From: Petaurus breviceps papuanus
Taxonomy: Eukaryota; Chordata; Mammalia; Diprotodontia; Petauridae
Length of the DNA: 64,000 bases
Direction: 5' to 3'
NCBI GenBank assembly: GCA_028583685.1
Contig: JAMXIF010000003.1
Coordinates: 56,296,031 to 56,360,030 of the forward strand
Positions within the stretch are counted from its first letter, which is position 1. Each line of letters starts with the position of its first letter. Positions 34,440-44,389 of this stretch are shown here, in pieces. Below the pieces are notes generated by a model. The model was not told where the DNA came from and made no database searches. It was given only the letters and a program-made list of their open reading frames with translations. A program made the translations under genes and the position numbers.

Positions 34440-35548
34440 GAAATAACAAACAACTTTAGCAAAGCTACAGTATATAAAATAAACACACATAAACTATCTG
34501 CATTTCTATATGTTGCTAACAAAGCCTAACAGCAAGAGATAGTGAAATTTCATTTAAAGTTACTGTAGATATTTTAAAATATTTGGGAGTCAACCTGCCA
34601 AAACAAACCCAGGGACTATATGAACACAATTACAAAACACTTTTCTCACAAATAAAGTCAGATAAAATAATTGGAAAGACATAATTTGCTCATGGGCAGG
34701 ATGAGCTAATGTAATGAAAATGACAATTCTACCTAAATTAATTTACTTATTCAGTGCCATACCAATCGAAGTACCAAAAATATTTTTAAAGCTAGAAAAA
34801 TCATATCAAAATGCAACTGGAAGAATAAAACATCCAGAATATCAAGGGAATTAATGAAAAGAAACATTAGAGTAGGTGGCCTAACCATACCAGATCCTAA
34901 ATTGTATTATAAAGCAGCACTCATCAAATCCACTTTGGTACTGGCTAAGAAATAGAAGGGTAGATCAGTGGAATAGATTAGGTACACAAGACACAGTAGT
35001 CAATGATTATAGCAATCTGCTGTTTGATATACCCAAAGAACCCCAGCTTCCAGGATAAGAATTCACTGGCAAAACCTGCTAGAAAAACTGGAAAATAATA
35101 TGGCAGAAAATGTGCATTGACAAACATGTGATACCATATACCAGAATAAAGTCCAGATGGGTAAATTATCTAGGAATAAAGGCTGAAAAAATGCAACTTA
35201 GAAAAGTAAGAAATAGCTTACTCATCAGATTTATGGAGAACAGAATAATTTATGACCAAACAAGATATACAGAATATTATGAAATGCAAAATGGATAATT
35301 TTGATTACTTTAAATTGAAATGTTTTTGCACAAAGTCAATGCAATCAAGATAAGGAGGGAAGCAGAAAATTTGGAAAGAAATTTTCAACTGATGTCTTGA
35401 TAAAAGCTTCATTTCTAAAATATATAGAGAACTGAGTCAAATTTACCAGAATACAGGTCATTCCCAAAATTATAAATGGTCAAATGATGCAAGCAGGCAA
35501 TTTTCAGAGGAAGAAATTAAAGCTATCTATAGTCATAAGAAAAATATT

Positions 35549-35797
35549 ACAGTGCCTGTATATCTTTTTTTTTTTCTTAAAGATATACAGGCACTGAGGC
35601 ATAGAGATCCACTGGAAAAGTTGAAACGGGTATGGGAGAAAATATGGGAGAGAGCAGATCGGAGGTGGGGATATCCTGTGGGACTGCTGTTTTGGGGGGA
35701 TGGGTGGGGGAAAAACGGGGAGAAAATTTGTAGCTCAAATCTTGGAAACGAATGATGTAAATCAGAAGTTAATAAAGCATTAAAAAAATTAAAAAAA
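35549..35797 (+). mobile_element. L1/HAL1 3' end with inverted 5' tip, 12 bp TSD
   Basis: Flanked by aagaaaaatatt at 35537-35548 and 35798-35809. The main part (from 35581) is a sense L1/HAL1 3' end: tacaggcactgaggcataga, ggagaaaatttgtagctcaa, cgaatgatgtaaatcagaag, A-rich tail. It matches the terminal part of HAL1-like element 2. It begins with a 16 bp segment (35550-35565) that is the perfect reverse complement of 35581-35596, separated by 15 bp (t10 then cttaa). This is a short 5' inversion-duplication, as from twin priming. Confidence 0.88.
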
Positions 35798-36690
35798 AAG
35801 AAAAATATTCCAAATCACTATTGATTAGTGAGGTGCAAATTAAAACAACTCTGGGGTACCACATCACACCTATCACATTGGCTAACATGAAAATGATATC
35901 TGTTGGAGAGGATTTGAGGATATTGAAACACTAATTCATTGTGGTGCTGTGAGATGATCCAATCATTCTGGAGAGCACTTTGGAACTATGCCCAAAGGAC
36001 TATAAAAATGTGCACACACTTTGACCCAGCAATAGCATTTCTAAGATTGAATCGCAAAGAAATCATACAAACCGGAAGAGGATCCACATCTACAACAATA
36101 TTTATAGTGGCTCTTTTTTTGTGGTGTGCAAGAAATGGAAATGGAGGGGATACCCATCAATTGGGGGATGGCCAAACAAGTTGTGGTATATGAATATAAT
36201 GGAATACTATTATGCTATTAGAAATGATGAACAGATTAACTTCAAAGAAACCTGGAAAGATTTATATAAATTCATTCTTAGTGAGGGGAGCAGAACCAGG
36301 AGAACATTGTACACGGTAACAGCCACAGTGTAGGAAGACTGCTTTTGATAAACATAGCCCTTCTCAGCAATGCAAGGACCTAAAACATTTCCAAATGACA
36401 TGATGGAAAATGCTGGCCTCATTCAGAGAAAGAACTGTGGAGTTGGAATGCCAAACAACGAAGTCTATTATCTTTTTTGTTTTGCTTCATTTTTTCTCAT
36501 GGCTTTCTGCATTCATTATAATTATTCTATGCAACACATCTAATGAGAAAATGTGTTTAATGAAGATGTATGTGTAGACTCAATATCAGATTGCAAGCTG
36601 TCTTATAGAGGGAGGGGCAAGGTAGGGGGAGAAAATTTAAAACTTATGGAAGTGAATGTTGAAAACTAAAAACAAATAATTTAATTTAAA

Positions 36691-36894
36691 AAAGAGAAAT
36701 AGTGAGAAAAAGTTCAAAACCTTTGATTTAGGTGACAGATAAACTCACATTTCATCTTTCAAGAATTATTTGCCCATATGGAAAGAGGTATTTTCTTGAA
36801 GTTTGTGAAGGAATTTTGGGAGCAGGTGTCATATAGACTATATCTCAATGATGTTAAAATCACTTAACTCTTATTTTCACTCATTTGAACAGAA
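36691..36894. other. Unassigned spacer
   Basis: No repeat or gene recognised. Confidence 0.4.
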
Positions 36895-37330
36895 TCAAGG
36901 ATTGTAGAATTTTAACATTTGAAGGACCTTGCCATCCAATTCATAATCCAAACATGAGCTAAACTACAGTACAACAAGAAATTGTTCAGCCTCTCTTTGA
37001 AGACTTTCATTGAATAGATACCTATTACTTTGTTAGAAGAAACCTGTTTCATTTTTGTATTTAGTTCTCTTTGTTAGGAAGCTGTTCCTTATGGCAATCC
37101 TAAATTTGTCACTTTGCTACTTCTACCCATTTGCTCCCATTTCTTCCCTTTGATGTCAAATAGAAAAATTCCTGTTTCCTTGTGACAGCCTTTTAGTTAA
37201 AGGAATTCTGTACACAAAGTCTTAAGTGAATACTTAGCAGAGATTTGCATATATTTAAAATGCCTTTGATCCATTCAGCCCTGGAGAGGTGATCTTTCAT
37301 CCTTCAAAGTACATAATGTTTTTCTTTACT
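36895..37330. mobile_element. CR1/L3-type LINE relic
   Basis: Blocks in order: catttgaaggaccttgccat, ttcagcctctctttgaagac, ttaggaagctgttccttatg, gctacttctacccatttgct, ttccttgtgacagcctttta and ttcagccctggagaggtgat. This is the order of CR1-superfamily LINE 3' regions (..cagcctctgcttgaagacc.., ..cttctccaggctgaac..). Strand is not assigned. Very old. Confidence 0.55.
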
Positions 37331-37842
37331 GCTAAGAAAAAAATATTTTATTTATAATTTATCCAGAAAAAATCCTTTTTCTGCCTCATCAATTTTCCAT
37401 AGTAATGTATTCTACTCAATTCTTGATGGCAAAAAAAAGCTTTATAATTTTTTCTACCCAGTTAAGATGGATAGATGAAAAATAAGGTTTCCTGAATTTC
37501 CTTGGAATTTGTATTTCCTAGGCTGTTCCACCTTTATAAGACAATTAAGTGGTCCTAGTACTTACCACACAGTCTGAGAAAGCTCTTATCAAAATAAACT
37601 AACATATAAAAGGCATAAAAAAGACAAAGTAATAAACACATAAAGTCAAAGCGTATTTGCATATTGTATAATATACCTATATATGTACATATACACATAA
37701 ATAAATATGTGTATATGTATATGTGTGTATATGCATATAACATGGTTAAATACTAGCTATTCTTTATGGAATAAAAGAAGAACTAGAATCATTAGAGACC
37801 TGTGTTACACTTCCATTCTTATGGTTTATTTAAATTATGGTC
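37331..37842. other. Unassigned DNA with a TA-rich repeat
   Basis: Contains a TA/CATA simple repeat at about 37672-37742. No gene seen. Confidence 0.5.
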
Positions 37843-39101
37843 TGTAATGGTAATGTAATTTGAATTTGAAGATCCCTTTGTGTTGGTAAAGGTAGTAAGT
37901 ACTTAGCACTTAGTAATTGATCAAACCTCTTTTGGAGAAACAGAAGGTATGAACTCCAGTCTCCTGTAACTAATGTAACAGGATGGGGTTGGCTGAAACA
38001 GGAAGTTAATGCTGGGTGTATATAAGGAAAGCCCCAAGGAGGGAGAGTCAGCTTTTCTTGGAGCAGGCTCCATGGACATGGACATTGAAGAGGAGTCAAG
38101 GGGGCTGAAGAGGAAAAGGCCCTCCCAGGTTTCAGAGAATGATTTTGATTTTGAAAACCTGGATGGAGTGGTTTTGATTTTGGGAACCAGCTGAAACTTC
38201 TGATGAGTCCAAGGATCAGCCTGAGTTGCTGAGGATTTCTGAGAGCCAGTCAGAGCTGAGAGCCAGCTGGAGCTGTTGAGACTTTTGAGGATTTCTGAGG
38301 GCCAATTGGAGTTGCTCAAGCTGTTAAGGATTTCTGAGGGCCAGACAGAGCTGCTGAAGACTGAGGAAGTACAACTGTGATGCTGATTCTTCTAGTGAAC
38401 CTGTTGGTGGCTTTGTTAAACCTTGACTTCCCAGGAACAGAGACTGTGAAGGATTTGAGATGGACTGGACACTGTGAGCTCCAATATGAAACAGTAACTG
38501 TACAGAAAGCTGGACAAGGACCTAGGAGCTGTCTGCCTTGGAACCCAGGTGACAATTTGGTGAAACCAGGTAGGATCTGGGACTATGGAAGGGGATCCAG
38601 GGAATGTGAGAGACCACCATGAGTTAAGCTGAAAGAAGACTTTACTTGGAGTGTACTGACTGAGAAATTATAATTCACTAGCGACCTAGTTGTAGATGGT
38701 CTGTGTATTTCCTAATGATTGAATAGTGAATAATGAAGGATGTTTGACTGACTAAATGATTGTACTTAGTGACTTATGACTGAATAAGTAATTCATTTGT
38801 AACCGAGTATGCCCCATGAGTGGAAAACTTTGACTATTGTACTTTGTGATTGAATTAAGGATTTTGTGAATGCTTGATTTGCTAAATGATTGCTCTTTGT
38901 TTAAAACTTTGTGGCCACTGTAGTGGAAACTATGCGGCCATTATCCTTGATAAGTTATTGTGAATGCTATATTATGTGTAATAAGTTGTAATATTGTGAA
39001 TGCTATACTTTGATTTATTGTGAATATTTTGTTTGAGTTGTTATGGAATAAATACTGTGTTCATTATACTGTGTAATCAGAATCTTGAAAGCTCTTCACA
39101 G
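37843..39101 (+). mobile_element. Solo LTR (endogenous retrovirus), with internal tandem repeat
   Basis: The 5' end tgtaatggtaatg is shared with the minus-strand LTR at 9210-9896, which fixes the start. A TATA box, tatataa, lies at 38020-38026 and a polyadenylation signal, aataaa, at 39047-39052, so promoter and poly(A) parts are in the right order for an LTR. The 3' border (about 39101, ..cttcaca) is approximate and no TSD was found. An imperfect tandem repeat lies at 38226-38365. Length of about 1.26 kb is more than twice that of the related LTRs at 9.2 and 47.2 kb. Class uncertain; no internal retroviral region. Middle-aged by eye. Confidence 0.65.
38226..38365 (+). repeat. Imperfect tandem repeat inside the LTR
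   Basis: The word aggatttctgag recurs at 38232, 38288 and 38327. Each is followed by ag/gg-ccag or ccaat and then a gagctgctg/gagttgctc-like block. Units are about 40-56 bp. It lies between the TATA box and the poly(A) signal. Confidence 0.75.
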
Positions 39102-39242
39102 TAGCATTTTTCTGGAAAACATGTTTCTGGAAAACATGGCAATATAGGGTCATATTATTGTATCTGCCATACTATTCTAGAACTTTTCTTCCAATTGTGA
39201 TTATTCTGTGACATTTTTTAATAAATCATTAGTAATTTTTTT
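39102..39242. other. Spacer with a short direct repeat
   Basis: tttctggaaaacatg occurs twice in tandem at about 39109-39138. No gene. Confidence 0.6.
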
Positions 39243-39499
39243 CCTTTATCAAATGCTTTATTATCTTTTAGTTTACAACATTCATTTCTGCAAGATTTTG
39301 AGTTACAAATTTTTTCCCTGTTTTCCCCTACCCAACACCCCAAAATAGCGATCCCACTGGATATCCGCATCTCCAATGTGCTGTCTCCCACATCTTACCC
39401 CATTCCTCCTCTGATTTTCCAGTAAGGCATGGTGGATCTCTATGCCCCAGTGCCTGAATATCTTATTTACCAGTTACATGTAAAGTGACATTAATAATA

Positions 39500-39570
39500 G
39501 TGTATATACATACATACATACATATATTATATATACATATATGTATACACACACACACATATATATTTTA
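39500..39570. repeat. TACA/TA/CA simple repeat in HAL1-like element 3
   Basis: catacatacatacatata followed by tatatacatatatg and cacacacaca. A shorter TA-rich stretch lies at a comparable place in element 2 (about 28745-28780). Confidence 0.85.
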
Positions 39571-40129
39571 AACATTTAATTTTAAAGCTTTGAATTCCAG
39601 ATTCATTCCCTTCTTCCATTATCACCCACCCTTACTGGGAAGATAAGCAATTCAATATAGGTTGTACATGTGTAACTATGTAAAACATTTCCATAGTGGA
39701 TATATTGTCCAAGACTGACTATATTTCCCTCCATCCTATCCCACCTTCTACTTGTTCTATAATCGGCTTTGATCCTGTTCCTTTTCAGAAGTGGCTACTT
39801 CTAAATTCTCTCCCCCACAGCTTGCCCTCCCTTCCATCAACCCCACTCTCATCCCGTTTGTTACTACTCTCCTGTAGGGTAAGATACCATATTTAGTATG
39901 TATGTCATCCCCTCCCTAAGCCAAATTCAATGAGAATAAGGTTGGCCCATTCCCTTTTCCCTTCCTGTTCTTCTCCTCCATTGTAACCATTTTCATGTGC
40001 CTCTTCTATATGAGATAATTTAGCCTGTTCTGTCTCTCTCTCTGTCTTCTCTCATTATATTCTTGTCTAACCTCTTGATTTCACCTTTTAAGTATCATCG
40101 CTTCCTATTAAATTTGTCCCTGTGCCCCC

Positions 40130-40290
40130 TATCTATGTATACCTGTACCCATATATACACACCCTCATGTATTTTTTCAGAGGCCCATATACCCTCCTAT
40201 ATGAACATATATCTATATGTATGTATGTATGTATGTATGATGTTTGTGTGTGTATATATAAATATATATATATATATATATACATATTCC
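40130..40290. repeat. TA/TATG simple repeat in HAL1-like element 3
   Basis: Includes five tandem tatg/gtat units near 40217-40240 and a pure ta run near 40262-40280. Equivalent in place to 29250-29400 of element 2. Confidence 0.88.
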
Positions 40291-42205
40291 CTTCAACTAT
40301 TCTCATACTGAGAAAAGTTTTATAAGTTACAATTTTCATTTTTCCATGTAGGGATGTAAATAGTTCAAATTTGATAAGTTCCTTATGATTTCTTTTCCCT
40401 GTTTACATTCTCATGCTTCTCTTGCTTGTATCTGAATGTCAAATTTTCTATTCAACTCTGGTTTTTTGATCAAGAATGCTTGAAAGTACTCTATTACTTT
40501 GAAAGACCATATTTTGCCCTGAAACATGATTCTATATTTTGCTGGGTATGCGATTCTTGGTTTTAATCCCAGCTCCTTTGACCTTGGGAATATCATATTT
40601 CAAGCCCTTTGATCCCTCAGTGTAGAAGCTGCCAAATCCTGTGTTATCCTGATTGTGTTTCCACAATATTCAAATTGTTTCTTCCTTGCTGCTTCTAATA
40701 TTTTCTCCTTGAACTGGGAACTTTGGAACCTGGCTATAATATTCCTAGGAGTTTTCTTTTGGGGATCTTTTTCAGGAGGTGAATGGTGCATTCTTTTGAC
40801 CTCATTTTGCCCTCTGGTTCTGAAACATCAGGGCAATTTTCCTTGAGAATTTATTGAAGGATGACTTCTAGGTTCTTTCTTTGATAATGGCTTTCAGGTG
40901 GTCTAATAATTTTTAAATTATCTCTCCTGGATCTATTTTCCAGGTCAGTTGTTATGCCAATGAGATATTTCACATTGCCTTCTATTTTTTCATTTGTTTG
41001 GCTCTGTTTAATAGCATCTTGATTTCTAATAAAGTCACTAGCTACCATTTGCGCCAATATAATTCTGAAGGAATGATTCTCTTCAGTGAACTTTTGAGAT
41101 TCTTTTTACCATCTGGAAAATTCAGCTTTTTAAGGCATTCTTCTCCTTATTGGCTTTTTGGGCCTCTTTTGCCATTGTAGTTAGTATATTTTTTAAGGTG
41201 TTATTTCTTCAGTCAGGTTGTTGACTCTCATTTCATAATTTTCTTCCATAGTTCTCATTTCACTTCCCCATTTTCCCTCCACTTCTGTTATTTGGTTTTC
41301 AAAATCCTTCTTAAGGTCCTCTATGGCCTGTAAGAAGCTCATATTTTTCTTGTAAGCTTTTGGTGCGGGAGTTCTAATTTCACTTTCTTTTTCCTGTCCC
41401 ATGCTTTGATACTTTTTGTGCCCAAAATAGCTGTATAATATTGAATTGTTCTTCTAGCTTTGCTTTCTCATTTGCTTATGTTACCACTCAATTACTTGAC
41501 TTTTGAGCTTTTTGCCACAGTAGAACTCTGCTACCATACAGGGGAGCTTTATCCCAAATGCAGAGGTTTTCTCAGCTGCTGGAGCTGTTATTAGGGAGCA
41601 TTCTCTGAAGCCTAAACACACTCTGGCAAGCTGTTCTTGCACCCCAGGTCCTCCACCATAGAGCACAATCCAGATCCAAGCAGGTTAAAGCAAGAGATTA
41701 CACCTCATTCTGGTTACTTGGTTCCCCTACAATTTGAAAGCCAGGAGCTGAAGGTGCCATGTGGCAGTGGGTTCTCTGCAGAGGCAATGGCTTCTCCCTC
41801 CAGGGGATAAAGGCCAGACCACACTCCTGAACTACTGAATCCTTAAGTCCACACTGCACTGACCTCTCACTTTGTCCTTAGCATCTTTGTGTTGATAATT
41901 CTGGAAACCACCACAGCTGCTGGTGATCTGAAGTCTCTCCAGCTGGTGGCTGTTCAGGCCACCTTGAGGCTAAAACCTCAGGCACATGTGGGGCTGTCCT
42001 TGGCTCCCAGAGTGCATGCTGGCCATTTCTTGCTGGCCTGCTGGGCTGTCTTCAGTGGGAGGTTAGCTTCTCTCTGTCATTTTGTGGGTTCTGTAGCTCC
42101 AAAGTTTGTTCAGAGTCACCTTTTACATCAATTGGAGGAGGTGAAACCTGTGGCCCTGAGGTAGTCCTATTTCTACTCTGCCATCTTGACTCCTCCCCTA
42201 TTCTG

Positions 42206-42344
42206 GGACTTTTATCCACTTCTGAAAATAATGTTGCATCCCAAATGCTTAACATGTAGTAAGGGACTAATCAATGCATTTTTTCACTTACTCATTATCT
42301 CATTTATTCTTTCATGGGTTGCTATTTGCTTTTGGGTAATCATA
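42206..42344. other. Unassigned spacer
   Basis: Nothing recognised. Confidence 0.4.
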
Positions 42345-42495
42345 TTATTGTTCTAGAAGAGACCTTCAATATGATCAAATCCAAACTTTTCATTTTAGAG
42401 ATGTGGAAAAAAATTGCCTAAGATCATGTAGTTAGTATCAGGGCTGAGGTTAGATTACAGGTCCCTTGACTCATACTCCAGAGTTCCTTCCACAA
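42345..42495 (-). mobile_element. MIR fragment
   Basis: Antisense MIR: ttctagaagagaccttcaat, cttttcattttagagatgtg, cctaagatcatgtagttagt, then aggtcccttgactcatactc. Confidence 0.7.
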
Positions 42496-42639
42496 AATCA
42501 AAATCCTGTCAACACTGAAAAACCTAAACTGATCAGGAATGCAAGATAGTTTATGAATTTCAAAAGTAATTTGGACATTTTTTTCATCAATTTTATTTCA
42601 CTACTGGGTTTTCATGTTTTATATTTACCATGGGATATA

Positions 42640-42812
42640 GTAGAAAGAGGACTACATTTGAAGTCAGGAGTAATTTGGTAACTATTGATATAGTCTTGTC
42701 ACTAATTTGCCATATGACCCTAGGCAAGTCACATTTATCTCTCACAGCCTCAGTTTCTCTGTAAATAAATATAGTACTTGTAATATGTTCCTTAGAGGGT
42801 ATTAAATTGAAT
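42640..42812 (+). mobile_element. MIR/CORE-SINE fragment
   Basis: Sense order: gatatagtagaaagaggact, acatttgaagtcaggagtaa, atgaccctaggcaagtcaca and acagcctcagtttctctgta. Confidence 0.75.
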
Positions 42813-42814
42813 TA

Positions 42815-44010
42815 TAAAGGGATTTATTTAGATCTTACCAAATTTCAGGTACTGTGCTATGTGTTAGAGACACAAAGATAAAAATGAAGCAGTCACTTCT
42901 TCAAGAAGATTATGTTCTACTGTTAGGAATTTGTTGTGGAGGGGGGATGGAAATAGACTATATTTTTCTGGATACACATAAAGTAATCAAATGTATCATT
43001 AATCTATCTTCAATCATATGTATACAGATTCACATATGTAGATAAATATATAAATGAATATATACATACATGTATATTTATAGTTGATATAAAAAATTGA
43101 GAAGGGTACTGACTGCTGGGAAAATGGTAATTTAGGAAAATCATTGTGTAGAAGATAATATTTTAATTAAGTTGCAAAGGGAGTTAGGGATTCAAGGAGA
43201 TAGATGCATGGAGTATCCTAAACATATGGGAAATCCTATATGAAAATCATAGAGGTGAGAGATTGATATCATAGATAGTGAGTATAAAAAGCATGTCAGT
43301 ATTACTGGAACACAGAGTATGTCAGGGAATGATGAAAAATCAGTATGGAAAAAGTGGAATGGTACAGATTGTGAAATACTTTTTAGGTCAAATAGAAGTC
43401 TGCATTTTTATCCCCAAGGCAAAGGAAATCACTGACATTTCTAGACAATGACAGGACCAAGCTATTTTGTTAGGAATATGTTTGATAGCAGAGGGGGAAG
43501 AGTAGAGAAGGAAGTGAGAATAATTATGGAGCTATGGCAATAATCAAGGTAGAAGGGGAGTGTCAAATCTAGGGAATGGTTAGAAGGGAGAAAAAGAAAA
43601 TATTACATGAGAAGTTGTGAAAAAGCACATTAGCAAGACTTGGCAATTGATGAGAAACGGGCTATGAGGGAGACTAAAAAGGGGAGAATGACACCAAAAT
43701 TACAGACTGGGTGATGGGAATGAAGGTCTTAACAATGATAGAAATATGGAATTTAAGAAAAGTGGGGTTAGTGGGGGAAAAATAAAACAAGTCTCTTTTA
43801 GATGACATGTTTGATATTCTTTGGTATATACAGATATTCAATATTCAATAGGCTAGAGATGTGGTTTGGATATGTACATTTGGCAGCTATCTGAAATCTG
43901 TTGAAGTCACCAAGACTGTTACTAAAGTAGAGAAAATGTCTCAGAGTAGAGCCCTGCCCCATCCCTGGGGTGTCTGACATGGGATGATGATAGCAAAATA
44001 TCCAGGACAT
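42815..44010 (-). mobile_element. Long LINE-2 relic
   Basis: Antisense L2 from the 3' end (aggtactgtgctatgtgtta) through acttcttcaagaagattatg, ttaggtcaaatagaagtctg, caaggcaaaggaaatcactg, gacaggaccaagctattttg and tagagccctgccccatccct. This is the longest nearly continuous L2 here (about 1.2 kb). It carries no open frame. Confidence 0.75.
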
Positions 44011-44389
44011 GGTAAGCATATAAAAATTTTTCATTCATTCATATTGAGGGAATATGATACTTATAGTTGGGGAAAAGAGAGAGCTCACCAAGGATTGTCA
44101 TGTTTTTTTTTTAAAGCAAAGTATGAAGTGGGGTTTTCTGCCAACAAAATAAAAAGGCAGGAGTAGTGTGGGTGACTTGAGAAAAATGTTTTAAACAACT
44201 TTAAATATCTCTATAAATTTGTATCAATAGGCTCAAATATACTTCTTATATTGACAATCAAGATATATTGCTTATGCATTAAAATGTCAGAGAAGTGAGA
44301 AGACAAAATAGTCAAAAACAGACAAAATACTGCCCTACAATGAATCCTGGATCTTTTTTCCTCTTGTTTTAAAAGTGAATCATAAAGGA
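44011..44389. other. Unassigned DNA
   Basis: No clear repeat. The first 150 bp may still be L2. No gene. Confidence 0.35.

Larger units (their letters stand above)
33063..36690 (+). mobile_element. 5'-truncated L1 (ORF2 and 3' UTR) with two nested insertions
   Basis: Sense ORF2 starts abruptly in the middle of the ORF, near the linker before the reverse transcriptase, and runs to the 3' UTR. Landmarks are caaattaccagtatcaaaaa, aaaatctccagggccagatg, taatagcatttctaagattg and the C-terminal piece at 36121-36333 (NKLWYMNIMEYYYAIRND). The catalytic FADD region (about 34070-34090) has lost its DD pair. The 3' end is gaatgttgaaaactaaaaac plus A-rich tail. Interrupted by a SINE dimer (34136-34439) and by an L1/HAL1 3' end (35549-35797). 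ORF2 has many stops and frame changes. Confidence 0.85.
39243..42205 (-). mobile_element. HAL1-like element 3 (5' UTR, ORF1, no ORF2)
   Basis: Same layout as elements 1 and 2. The 5' start in its own sense is near 42205 (gaggagtcaagatggcagag). The 5' UTR runs to about 41500. ORF1 relics: coiled coil at 41193-41402 (DFENQITEVEGKWGSE), start of the RNA-recognition domain at 40851-41057 (ENRSRRDNLKIIRPPE, a typical L1 ORF1p motif), C-terminal domain at 40600-40791 (RNIIARFQSSQFKEKIL, IRITQDLAASTLRD). A simple repeat (40130-40290) and an A/G-rich 3' part end near 39243. It carries the best-preserved ORF1 domains of the three, but frame breaks separate them. No endonuclease or RT sequence. Confidence 0.82.

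Noticed and set aside
38050-38200. Glu/Asp-rich frame (near MDMDIEEESRG) as a host exon
   Set aside because: It falls within an LTR between its TATA box and poly(A) signal and is short.
43798-44034. A 78-codon minus-strand frame
   Set aside because: It lies in the LINE-2 relic and does not extend into recognisable L2 protein.
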